Below, in pieces: positions 1 to 6,692 of a stretch of 12,588 nt of DNA (the stretch's first letter is position 1; every line of letters starts with the position of its first letter). The stretch covers positions 1-12,588 of the forward strand of contig JALVVO010000109.1 in assembly GCA_027023345.1 (NCBI GenBank). The letters run 5' to 3'. The notes below the pieces were generated by a model. The model ran no database searches. It was not told where the DNA came from and saw nothing but the letters and a program-made list of their open reading frames with translations. The translations under genes were made by a program, and so were the position numbers. Source of the DNA: Thermaceae bacterium (lineage in GTDB: Bacteria > Deinococcota > Deinococci > Deinococcales > Marinithermaceae).

Positions 1-359
1 GGGGGCGGCGGCGCGGGCTCCGGCTCCGGTTCCGGCTCGGGCTCGGCCGGCGGGGCCAGCTCCCCCCGGCGGGCCTTGGCCACGTACCCCTTCACGCCCT
101 CGAAGAAGAGCTTGAGCTCGCCGACGTCGAAGCCCACCACCGAGGCCTCGATGAAGGTCGCCTCCTTCCCCGCCACCCGCAGGCGGCCGCCCTTGGCGCT
201 GGCCACCCGGCGCACCTCCGCGAGCGGCGCCCGCTGGACCCCCTCGGGGCCCACGTAGATGAGCTCGCGGTGGGTGACGGCAAACAGGCCCTCGTCCCCC
301 TTGAGCTCGCTCAGGATCGGGTCCTGGGTGGCTTCCTTCAGCCGCGCTTCCAGGTTCAT
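1..359 (-). CDS. Unknown protein with Glu-Pro repeat tail, 3' part missing
   Basis: This reading frame starts at the ATG at 359 and is still open at the window edge, giving 119 codons. The N-terminal ~95 residues look like a small soluble alpha/beta domain: MNLEARLKEA at the start, then alternating short strands (LFAVTHRELIYVG, RLRVAG, ATFIEAS) and a helix containing LKLFFEGVKGYV. The pattern resembles a PH-like or bPH fold that begins with a helix, but I cannot assign a family. Residues 106-115 are five Glu-Pro repeats followed by APPP, a flexible, extended linker of the kind that joins two domains or spans an envelope layer, so a second domain may lie beyond the window. No signal peptide is visible. 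The start is supported by a TACAAT box 6 nt upstream (leaderless type). It is divergent from the gene at 401. Function unknown. Confidence 0.75.
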   Translation of the reverse strand, partial: MNLEARLKEATQDPILSELKGDEGLFAVTHRELIYVGPEGVQRAPLAEVRRVASAKGGRLRVAGKEATFIEASVVGFDVGELKLFFEGVKGYVAKARRGELAPPAEPEPEPEPEPAPPP

Positions 360-365
360 GGACCC

Positions 366-371
366 ATTGTA
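366..371 (-). promoter_or_regulatory. Leaderless-type -10 box for the 1-359 gene
   Basis: TACAAT on the minus strand lies 6 nt upstream of the ATG at 359, so transcription should begin at or next to the start codon. No convincing -35 is visible at 17 bp. No Shine-Dalgarno sequence fits in the gap, which agrees with a leaderless message. Confidence 0.55.
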
Positions 372-387
372 CGCGAGACCCGGCTGG

Positions 388-393
388 TATCGT
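388..393 (+). promoter_or_regulatory. Possible -10 box for the 401-595 gene
   Basis: TATCGT fits TANNNT and ends 7 nt before the ATG at 401, the spacing seen at the other single genes here. This favours ATG 401 over the in-frame GTG at 392. A weak TTGTAC 15 bp upstream overlaps the opposing -10 box. GGGAAGG directly abuts the ATG, too close to act as a normal ribosome binding site. Confidence 0.4.
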
Positions 394-400
394 GGGAAGG

Positions 401-595
401 ATGGAGGAGCTCCGTTTCCGCGTGGTCACCGGGACCGACCCCGAACTCTTCGAGGAGCGCGTCAACCGGGTGGTCGCCGAGCTGCCCGAGGAGGCCGTCC
501 TGGTGGACGTCAAGTTCAGCGCCGCCGGCGAGGGGAGCCGGACCCTGCTCGCCGCCCTCGTCATCTACAAGCTGGTCGAGCCGTGGAAGGACTGA
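401..595 (+). CDS. Small Cse60/DUF2758-like protein
   Basis: A 64-residue acidic soluble protein. Its pattern is a beta strand (LRFRVVTG), a helix (PELFEERVNRVVAELP), a strand (VLVDVKFSAAG) and a final strand (LLAALVIYKL). The order 'D..LE..VN....V.DVKFS...ALVIY' resembles the Cse60/DUF2758 family of about 60-residue proteins, first named from a Bacillus sporulation regulon and also found in non-sporulating bacteria. The assignment is from memory of the family pattern and is only moderate. I chose ATG 401 because a TANNNT box lies 7 nt upstream; GTG 392 would add three residues. Its last 13 bases overlap the proposed start of the TPR gene, suggesting translational coupling and a shared role. 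No catalytic residues can be pointed to; the family has no firm biochemical function that I know of. Confidence 0.7.
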   Translation: MEELRFRVVTGTDPELFEERVNRVVAELPEEAVLVDVKFSAAGEGSRTLLAALVIYKLVEPWKD

Positions 596-1791
596 AGCGC
601 GTCCGGCTGCTCGGCGCCCTGCCCGAGGACCTTCCTCCTTCGCCGGGGGCCGAGCTCGTGATCTACCTCGCCGCCCGGCCGGGGTGGCGCTCGCTCGAGG
701 AGCTAAGGCGAGTGATCCCGCCCCTCGCCAGGGCCATCGAGGCCGTGAACCAAAGCCCCTACGGCCCCCTGCTCGAGGCCCAGGGGACCGAGTTTCGCCT
801 CAACGTGGAAAGCGACGTGGTCCTGTACTGGCAGGAGGCCTACCGCGACCTGGACCGGCTCCGTGCCCTCTACGGCGAACTCGCCCCCGGCTTCGAGAGC
901 CCGATCCCCGAGTTTGCGGACTGGCTCCGCCGCGAGCGCGAGGAGATCCTGAGGGGGCTATGGTCCACCGCCGTCGGCCGGGCGAACATGCTCGCCGACG
1001 TCCACCGCGAGGACGAGGCCCTCGCCCTCCTTGCTGAGATGGAGGCCGCCTACCCCCTCGAGCCCCGCACCGCGCTCGACCTCGCCGACCTCTACTGGCG
1101 GCTCTACCGGCCCGAGGCCACCGCCCGGGTGCTCGAGGCGGTGCTCGAGCGCGTCGAGCCCCGGACCCGCCCCCGGGCCGAGCTCAACCTGGGCGCGGCG
1201 CTCCTTCGCGCCGGGGAGGTGGAAAAGGGGCGGCGCTACCTCGAGGCCCTCGTCGCCAGCGAGTACGACGAGCGCTACTGGGCGCTTTTGCACCTGGGGC
1301 AGCTCGAGGCCCTCGCGGGCGAGCCCGCCCTCGCCGCCCTCCGCGCCCGGGAGGTGCGGGAGGTCGCCGAGCAGGCGGGGAACTACGAGCTCCTGCTGAT
1401 GGCCCTGCTCCTCGAGGGGGAGGCGCTCCTTCGCCAGGGGAAGGCCCGGGAGGCGGCCACCGGTCCCCTGCCTGCGGCGATGGGCCTTCAAGAGCTCGCC
1501 GGCCGCCCGTTCAGCGCGGTGAGCCTCGCCCTCCTCGCCGAGGCCCAGGCGCTCTGGGGCAAGGGGAAGGCGCGGGCCCTGGAGCTCGCCGAGAAAGCCT
1601 ACCGCCGGGCCGCCCAGGCGCGCGACCCCTACGCCGCGAGCCGGGCCCTTTTCGCCTGGGCGCTGGCGGCCAGGGACGAGGACAAGCTCGCCGCCGCCCG
1701 CCAGCAGGCCGAGGCCGCCGGGCACCGCCCCTGGCGGGACTTCCTCGAGCGCGTCTCGCTAGAGAACCTGCTCGATACGCCGAAGGGCTAG
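583..1791 (+). CDS. TPR-repeat protein
   Basis: A 402-residue soluble protein, mostly helical and rich in Ala, Leu, Glu and Arg. From about residue 125 onward, successive helix pairs follow the tetratricopeptide pattern (A..Y....A...LE), for example ALALLAEMEAAYP, LDLADLYWRLYR, LNLGAALLRAGEVEKGRRYLEAL, YWALLHLGQLEALAG, LALLAEAQALWGKG and ALELAEKAYRRAAQA. The first ~120 residues are a distinct alpha/beta segment with no motif I recognise. TPR arrays are scaffolds for protein binding, so a partner-binding role is likely but the partner is unknown. The frame is open from 259, but 259-582 is antisense to gene 1 and out of frame with the 401 gene. The GTG at 583 overlaps that gene's stop and is the best start; GTG 658 is the alternative. 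Its end overlaps the converging threonine aldolase gene by 33 bp. Confidence 0.75.
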   Translation: MEGLKRVRLLGALPEDLPPSPGAELVIYLAARPGWRSLEELRRVIPPLARAIEAVNQSPYGPLLEAQGTEFRLNVESDVVLYWQEAYRDLDRLRALYGELAPGFESPIPEFADWLRREREEILRGLWSTAVGRANMLADVHREDEALALLAEMEAAYPLEPRTALDLADLYWRLYRPEATARVLEAVLERVEPRTRPRAELNLGAALLRAGEVEKGRRYLEALVASEYDERYWALLHLGQLEALAGEPALAALRAREVREVAEQAGNYELLLMALLLEGEALLRQGKAREAATGPLPAAMGLQELAGRPFSAVSLALLAEAQALWGKGKARALELAEKAYRRAAQARDPYAASRALFAWALAARDEDKLAAARQQAEAAGHRPWRDFLERVSLENLLDTPKG

Positions 1792-2766
1792 GCTCGGGGC
1801 GTCGTCGGGTAGGTCGCGGTGGGTGACGAAGCGAACCCGGTCTTCTCCCAAGGGAAGCGCCCGCACCCCCGCGGCCTCGAGCCGCCGGCTGAAGGCGGGG
1901 GCGTCCTTTACGCGGAGGTAGACCATGTTTGTCTCGGGGGGCGGGTCCACGTCTAGCCCGAGCCCTACGAGCCCCTCGGCGAGGGCGCGGGCGAGGGCGT
2001 GGTCGCGGGCGATCGTTCGCTCCCAGCCGGAAAGGGGCACGAGCGCCGCCGCCGCCAGCACCCCGGCCTGGCGCATCCCGCCGCCGAGGACCTTGCGGTA
2101 GCGCCGGGCCTCGGGGTAGCGCTCCTTGGAAAGGAGCAACGCGCTCCCCACCGGGGCGCCGAGGCCCTTGGAGAGCGAGACCATGACGGTGTCGAAGCCC
2201 CGGGCGAGGGCCGCCGGAGGCTCCCCGAGCGCCACCGCCGCGTTCCAGATCCGGGCCCCGTCGAGGTGGGCCTTTAGTCCTTTTTGCCGCGCGACCGAGA
2301 GGAGCCGCTCGGTGAGGGGCCGGTCGAGGACGGTGCCCCCGGCCAGGTTGTGGGTGTTTTCCAGCCAGAGCATCGCGGTCGGCGCTTGGTGGGGGGATTG
2401 GTGCACCGCCGCCGCCACCGCCTCGGGGTCCGGGCGGCCCCGGGGCGCGGGCAGGGGGCGGACGAGGACCCCGGCGAGCATCGCCGGGGCGGCGAGCTCG
2501 AACTCGAAGACGTGGGCCCCTTCGGGCGCCAAAACCTCGCTTGCGCGGGGGGCGCCGAGGAGCAGGGCGGTCTGGTTCGCCATCGTTCCCGAGGGGAAGA
2601 AGAGCGCCGCCTCGAAGCCCAGCATCTCGGCCAGGCTGGCCTCGAGCCGATTCACCGTGGGGTCCTCGCCGTAGACGTCGTCACCCACCTCGGCCTCGGC
2701 CATCGCCCGCCGCATCGCCGGCGTGGGCCGGGTCAGGGTATCGCTGCGGAAGTCGAGCGCCTGCAC
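1759..2766 (-). CDS. ltaE: Low-specificity L-threonine aldolase
   Basis: A PLP-dependent fold-type I aldolase that splits L-threonine or L-allo-threonine into glycine and acetaldehyde in the cytoplasm. The 335-residue length is normal. The opening DFRSDTLTRPTPAMR (residues 5-19) and GDDVYGEDPT (28-37) are hallmark sequences. His85 matches the His stacked on the cofactor ring, Asp169 and Arg172 (HLDGAR) hold the pyridine nitrogen and substrate carboxylate, and Lys200 in SLSKGLGAP is the Schiff-base lysine. ENTHNLAGG (136-144) is also typical. The frame extends to an ATG at 2838, but the conserved domain begins at GTG 2766, which has a TATGCT box 6 nt upstream, so I take that leaderless start. 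Divergent from livK. Substrate stereospecificity cannot be read from the sequence. Confidence 0.93.
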   Translation of the reverse strand: MQALDFRSDTLTRPTPAMRRAMAEAEVGDDVYGEDPTVNRLEASLAEMLGFEAALFFPSGTMANQTALLLGAPRASEVLAPEGAHVFEFELAAPAMLAGVLVRPLPAPRGRPDPEAVAAAVHQSPHQAPTAMLWLENTHNLAGGTVLDRPLTERLLSVARQKGLKAHLDGARIWNAAVALGEPPAALARGFDTVMVSLSKGLGAPVGSALLLSKERYPEARRYRKVLGGGMRQAGVLAAAALVPLSGWERTIARDHALARALAEGLVGLGLDVDPPPETNMVYLRVKDAPAFSRRLEAAGVRALPLGEDRVRFVTHRDLPDDAPSLALRRIEQVL

Positions 2767-2772
2767 GGGCCC

Positions 2773-2778
2773 AGCATA
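2773..2778 (-). promoter_or_regulatory. Leaderless-type -10 box for threonine aldolase
   Basis: TATGCT on the minus strand is 6 nt upstream of the GTG at 2766. No good -35 lies 17 bp further up. It decides the start codon: any start further upstream would lie at or before the promoter and add residues foreign to the family. Confidence 0.5.
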
Positions 2779-2799
2779 CGCGGGCGGGGACGCCTGACC

Positions 2800-2828
2800 T
2801 TGTTGCGCTTTTTTCGCCGTGGTAGCGT
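2800..2828 (+). promoter_or_regulatory. Probable promoter of the liv operon
   Basis: TTGTTG (2800-2805) and TAGCGT (2823-2828) are separated by 17 bp. Transcription would start near 2835, leaving a ~20 nt leader that carries a strong AGGAGGTG ribosome binding site at 2844-2851, 4 nt before livK. In contrast to most single genes here, this message is leadered. Confidence 0.5.
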
Positions 2829-2855
2829 AAAGATGCAAGACCGAGGAGGTGGAGT

Positions 2856-4052
2856 ATGAAGAAACTCTGGGTTCTACCTGTGCTCTTGGGCGCGTTGGCC
2901 TTTGCTCAGGGCAACACGATCACTATCGGCTTCACCGTCTCGCAAACGGGGAAGTACAACGTCGAGTCGGTGAACCAGCTCCGCGGCCTTAAGCTTTGGC
3001 AGAAGTGGGTGAACGACCAAGGCGGCATCCCCATTGGCGGCAAGCGCTACAAGGTCGCGCTTAAGTACTACGACGACGAGTCCAAGGCCGAGCGGGTGCA
3101 GCAGCTCTACTCCCGGCTGATCTCGCAGGACAAGGTGGACTTCCTGATCAGCCCCTACTCCTCCGGGCTTACCGCTAAGGCGGCGATCATCAGCGAGCAG
3201 TACGGCAAGATCATGATCGCTACCGGGGCCGCCTCGGACTCGATCTTCAAGCTCGGCTACGAGAACGTCTATCAGATCTACACCCCGGCGAGCCGCTACC
3301 TCACCGGCACCCTCGACATGCTTCGGGCGGCCGACGCGAACCTCAAGAAGATCGCCATCGTCTACGAAGACTCCAAGTTCGCCAAGGCGGTGGCCACCGC
3401 GGCCAAGTCCTACGCGGCCAAGAAGGGCTTTGAGGTGGTCCTCTTCGAAGGCTACCCCAAGAACACCACCGACTTCGGCCCCATCATCAAGAAGATCAAG
3501 GCCGCCGGAGCCGAGGCCCTCGTGGGCGGCGGGCACTACGCCGACGGCGCCACCTTCGCCCGCCAGCTCTACGAGCAGCAAGTGCCCCTCAAGCTGATCG
3601 CGCTCTTGGTTGCGCCCGCGAGCGACGAGTTCGCCCAGCTCGGTGACGCCGCCCTCGGGGTGGTGGCCCCGAGCCAGTGGGAGCCGCTGGTGAAGTACCG
3701 GCAGACCTGCGGCCCCAGCCCGGCCCAGTTCACCCAGATGTACCAGGAAGCCTACGGCAAGCTCCCCGCCTACCGGGCGGCGGGCGGCTTTGCGGCGGGG
3801 CTCGTGCTCCAACGGGCGCTGATGGACGCCGGCACCACCGACCCCGCCAAGGTGCGCGCGGCCCTCGACGCCATGGACGTCACCATCTTCTTCGGGCGCA
3901 TCAAGTTCTCCACCGATCCCGCAAGCCACGGACTCCAGCTCGGCCACGAGATGGTGCAGATCCAGTGGCAGAAGAAGGACGGCAAGCTCGCCAAGCAGAT
4001 CGTCTGGCCGCTGGATGCTAAGACCGCCGATCTGGTCTACCCGATTCGCTGA
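2856..4052 (+). CDS. livK: Branched-chain amino-acid-type ABC importer, substrate-binding protein
   Basis: A 398-residue periplasmic binding protein of the LivJ/LivK class (Peripla_BP_6 fold). It has a 17-residue signal peptide (MKKLW, hydrophobic core, then AFA before Gln18) with no lipobox Cys, so it should be a free periplasmic protein. The mature chain opens with ITIGFTVSQTGKY, the strand and ligand-contact loop typical of the family. YYDDESKAER (residues about 70-80), DFLISPYSSGLT and IAIVYEDSKFAKA are further conserved segments of the two lobes. Being first in the operon with four transporter genes fixes its role as ligand receptor. Ligand identity is not readable; branched-chain amino acids are the default, but other amino acids, amides or urea are possible in this class. 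It has a strong AGGAGGTG ribosome binding site, and a strong hairpin follows the gene. Confidence 0.92.
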   Translation: MKKLWVLPVLLGALAFAQGNTITIGFTVSQTGKYNVESVNQLRGLKLWQKWVNDQGGIPIGGKRYKVALKYYDDESKAERVQQLYSRLISQDKVDFLISPYSSGLTAKAAIISEQYGKIMIATGAASDSIFKLGYENVYQIYTPASRYLTGTLDMLRAADANLKKIAIVYEDSKFAKAVATAAKSYAAKKGFEVVLFEGYPKNTTDFGPIIKKIKAAGAEALVGGGHYADGATFARQLYEQQVPLKLIALLVAPASDEFAQLGDAALGVVAPSQWEPLVKYRQTCGPSPAQFTQMYQEAYGKLPAYRAAGGFAAGLVLQRALMDAGTTDPAKVRAALDAMDVTIFFGRIKFSTDPASHGLQLGHEMVQIQWQKKDGKLAKQIVWPLDAKTADLVYPIR

Positions 4053-4061
4053 GCCCTAGGG

Positions 4062-4100
4062 CCGGCCCGAGGCCCGGACTCCGGGCCTCGGGCCGGTTTT
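4062..4100 (+). terminator. Hairpin terminator/attenuator between livK and livH
   Basis: A perfect 16-bp inverted repeat (arms 4062-4077 and 4081-4096) with a 3-nt loop is followed by TTTT. It begins 9 nt after the livK stop codon and lies before the AAAGGAGG site of livH. Such partial terminators or 3'-stabilising hairpins are well known between binding-protein and permease genes, raising binding-protein yield. No separate promoter is evident for livH, so leakage through the hairpin is inferred. Confidence 0.85.
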
Positions 4101-4117
4101 CACCCAAAGGAGGGGCC

Positions 4118-4972
4118 ATGCCTGAGATCCTCGCTTCCGTCCTCGACGGTCTTCTCATCGGCCTGGTTTACGGGTTGGCGGCGATCGGCCTGACCCTGAT
4201 CTTCGGGGTGATGGACGTCGTAAACCTGGCCCACGGGGCGGTGATCGCCCTGGGCATGTTCGCCGTCTACTTCCTCTTCGAGTCAGGAATCCACCCCTAC
4301 TTGGGCCTCGTGATCGTAGCCGCGATTGGCCTCGCCTTCGGCGTGTTCGTTTACCTGATCGCGGTTCGCCCCATCATCGACGGTCCGCCTCTTATGACCC
4401 TGCTCGCGACCTTCTCGGTGAGCATGGTCATCATCGGGGTGGGGACCGCCCTTTGGTCCACCAGCCCCTACAACGTGGACTTTCCGGTGAAAACCCTCAA
4501 CCTCTTCGGCTACACGGTAACCTCGGCCCGGCTGGTGGCGGCGCTGGCGGCGGTGCTGGTCACCGCGTTCCTTTACACCTTCCTCTACCGCACCACCCTG
4601 GGCAAGGCGGTGCGCGCGGTGGCGAATAACCGCGAAGCCGCCGAGCTGATGGGGATTCCGTCCCAGCAGATCCTGGCGCTTGCCTTTGGGATTGGAACTG
4701 CCCTGGCCATGCTCTCGGGGGCGCTCATCGCAACCCTCTTCCCCTTTACCATCCTCTCCGGGGGCATCTACGAATTGAAGAGCTTCGTGGCTAGCGTGCT
4801 GGGCGGGCTCGGCAACCCCACCGGCGCCCTCTTTGGCGGGGTGATCCTGGGGTTGATCGAGGGCGCGGTGGCGCCCTTCATCAAGGTCAGCTGGACGAAC
4901 GTGATCGAGTTCGTGATCTTTGTGCTGATTCTTCTCTTCTTCCCCACCGGTCTCTTCGGAGGTCGGCGATGA
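4118..4972 (+). CDS. livH: Branched-chain amino-acid-type ABC permease LivH
   Basis: A 284-residue inner-membrane permease of the LivH family and one half of the translocation pore. It is hydrophobic throughout, with about eight predicted membrane segments. The N-terminal stretch at residues 11-40 (GLLIGLVYGLAAIGL, then FGVMDVVNLAHG) is a family hallmark. The loop around residues 165-182 (RAVANNREAAELMGI) is the cytoplasmic coupling segment that contacts the ATPases. GGLGNPTGALFGGVILGLIE near the C-terminus is also characteristic. Start: ATG 4118, preceded by AAAGGAGG at 4106-4113. Its TGA overlaps the livM start by 4 bp (ATGA), so the two permeases should be made in equal amounts. Length is normal and no key segment is missing. 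Confidence 0.93.
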   Translation: MPEILASVLDGLLIGLVYGLAAIGLTLIFGVMDVVNLAHGAVIALGMFAVYFLFESGIHPYLGLVIVAAIGLAFGVFVYLIAVRPIIDGPPLMTLLATFSVSMVIIGVGTALWSTSPYNVDFPVKTLNLFGYTVTSARLVAALAAVLVTAFLYTFLYRTTLGKAVRAVANNREAAELMGIPSQQILALAFGIGTALAMLSGALIATLFPFTILSGGIYELKSFVASVLGGLGNPTGALFGGVILGLIEGAVAPFIKVSWTNVIEFVIFVLILLFFPTGLFGGRR

Positions 4973-5937
4973 AGCTGCTCTCGCGACCCTTTTTCTGGCT
5001 GATCGTGGCAGTGACCCTGCTCTACGCCCTGCTCCCCTACCTGGGCGGGAACATCACCCTGCGCGAGACCCTCGTCCTTTCCGCGATCTACATCATCCTG
5101 GCCGCCAACCTGAACTTGATGATCGGCTACACCGGCTACGTGAACTTCGGCTCGATCGTCTTCTTCGGGCTCGGCGGCTACCTCACCCTCTGGCTGATCG
5201 CGAGCCATCACTGGGGCCTTTACCCGGCGGTGCTCTTCGCTGGGCTGGTCACCAGCTTGCTCGCCTTCCTTCTTGGGTTCGGGGTGCTCAGGTTGCGGGG
5301 CGCCTACTTCGCGCTGGCCACGATCGGAATCAACGAGGCGGTCAAGGACTTCGTGGCCAACTTCGAGCCCTGGGGTGGAGCAGAGGGTATTTTTCTACCC
5401 TTTACCGCCTTCAAGGCCATGGGGGGACCGGCCAAAGCGCTCTGGACCGTGTACCTTCTCATCGTCCTCGTCATGGGGCTCTCGCTGCTTCTTACCTACC
5501 TGGTTAAACGTTCGAAGTTCGGCCTGGGACTCTTCGCCATCCGTGAGGACGAAGACGCGGCGATGGTGCTTGGGGTCAAGACGCCCTTATACAAAACGCT
5601 GGCCTACAGCCTCTCGGCCTTCCTACCGGCGGTGGCGGGAGGGCTCTATTTCTTCAAAAACGGCTCGGTAATCCCTGACGAGGCCTTTAACCTTCACCTC
5701 TCGATCGAGGCGATCGTGATGGTGATGCTCGGCGGTCAGGGTACCGTCACCGGCTCGGCGGTAGGGGCATTCCTCTACGAGCGGCTCAGGGGGCTTTTGC
5801 TCACCCTGCCAGGGCTTTCCAACTTCCACCTGGTCATCGCCGGGGCGCTCTTGCTCCTGATCATCCTTTTCGCGCCTGGGGGCTTAATGGGCTGGCTCTA
5901 CCGGGTTTGGCCGCGGCTTAGGAGGGTGCTGGAATGA
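4969..5937 (+). CDS. livM: Branched-chain amino-acid-type ABC permease LivM
   Basis: A 322-residue inner-membrane permease of the LivM family that pairs with LivH. It has about nine to ten hydrophobic segments. Hallmarks are NLNLMIGYTGYVNFG (residues 47-61), LRLRGAYFALATIGINEA in the middle, the cytoplasmic coupling loop GLFAIREDEDAAMVLGV, and the GGQGTVTGSAVGAF segment near the end that corresponds to GGLGN in LivH. Start: ATG 4969, with GGAGGT at 4958-4963, overlapping livH by 4 bp and livG by 4 bp. Slightly shorter than the E. coli LivM, which has an N-terminal extension; this is usual for most relatives. Transports the ligand delivered by the livK product. Confidence 0.93.
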   Translation: MKLLSRPFFWLIVAVTLLYALLPYLGGNITLRETLVLSAIYIILAANLNLMIGYTGYVNFGSIVFFGLGGYLTLWLIASHHWGLYPAVLFAGLVTSLLAFLLGFGVLRLRGAYFALATIGINEAVKDFVANFEPWGGAEGIFLPFTAFKAMGGPAKALWTVYLLIVLVMGLSLLLTYLVKRSKFGLGLFAIREDEDAAMVLGVKTPLYKTLAYSLSAFLPAVAGGLYFFKNGSVIPDEAFNLHLSIEAIVMVMLGGQGTVTGSAVGAFLYERLRGLLLTLPGLSNFHLVIAGALLLLIILFAPGGLMGWLYRVWPRLRRVLE

Positions 5938-6692
5938 GCCGGGTAATCCTCGAGGTCGAACGTGTCACCAAAGCCTTCGGCGGACTCCTCGCGGTGAACG
6001 ACGTCTCCTTCCAAATGCACGAAGGGGAGATTTTGGGGCTCATCGGCCCGAACGGCGCCGGGAAGACCACCCTCTTCAACCTAATCAACGGCGTATACAA
6101 ACCAACCAAGGGGCATATTCGCTTTCGCGGCGAAGACATCACCGGGCTCCCCCCTTACGAGGTAGTGAAGAAGGGGCTCGCCCGCACCCACCAGATCGTC
6201 CGCCCTTTGAACGAGATGACGGTGCTGGAAAACGTGGTGGTGGGGGCTTGTTTTGGGGCAGATAACCTGGGATTGGAGCCAGCTGCCCGAGTGGCTGAAG
6301 AAGTGCTCGAGTTTGTCGGCCTCGCCGACTTTCACGAAACCCTTGCAGGCAAGCTAAACTTGGCTCAAAAAAAGCGCCTCGAAGTTGCCCGGGCGCTCGC
6401 CGCTCAGCCGAAGCTTCTGCTCCTCGACGAGGTTTTGGCTGGACTCAACCCCGCCGAGGTCGAGCGGATGCTCGGGGTGATCCGCAAGATCCGCGAGCAG
6501 GGGATCTCGATTCTGATGATCGAACACATCATGCAGGCGATCATGAGCCTCTCCGATAGGATCGTGGTCCTGAACTTTGGCCAGAAGCTCGCCGAGGGCA
6601 CGCCCGAGGAGGTGGCGAGCGACCCCCGAGTGATCGAGGCCTACCTTGGCGACCCCGAGATGGCCAAGAAGATCCTGGAGGAGGAAGCATGA
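5934..6692 (+). CDS. livG: Branched-chain amino-acid-type ABC ATPase LivG
   Basis: A 252-residue ABC ATPase of the LivG family, one of the two motors on the cytoplasmic face. Walker A is GPNGAGKT (38-45), the Q-loop Gln is at 87 (HQIVRPL), Walker B is LLLLDE (161-166) with catalytic Glu166, and the switch His is His198. The signature loop reads LNLAQKKRLE (141-150) rather than LSGGQ. A related LTLA-type loop occurs in some LivG-class proteins, so I read this as a subfamily trait and not damage. ENVVVGACFG and the C-terminal GDPEMAKKILEEEA fit the family. AGGAGGG at 5920-5926 serves ATG 5934; both ends overlap neighbours by ATGA. Codons around 6240-6400 look somewhat less GC-rich than elsewhere in the window. 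Confidence 0.93.
   Translation: MSRVILEVERVTKAFGGLLAVNDVSFQMHEGEILGLIGPNGAGKTTLFNLINGVYKPTKGHIRFRGEDITGLPPYEVVKKGLARTHQIVRPLNEMTVLENVVVGACFGADNLGLEPAARVAEEVLEFVGLADFHETLAGKLNLAQKKRLEVARALAAQPKLLLLDEVLAGLNPAEVERMLGVIRKIREQGISILMIEHIMQAIMSLSDRIVVLNFGQKLAEGTPEEVASDPRVIEAYLGDPEMAKKILEEEA

Noticed and set aside
259..582. Upstream extension of the TPR frame
   Set aside because: It runs antisense to gene 1 and across the out-of-frame 401-595 gene. Its Arg/Pro-rich translation is not protein-like, and no promoter or ribosome binding site supports it.
2874..3947. Long open frame antisense to livK (357 residues)
   Set aside because: It is a shadow frame of a high-GC gene: low-complexity Gly/Val/Leu/Asp-rich, no domain, and livK on the other strand is unmistakable.
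6240..6400. Somewhat lower GC in livG as a sign of recent transfer
   Set aside because: The region is short, the whole operon is intact and family-typical, and the shift is modest; not enough to claim transfer without codon statistics.
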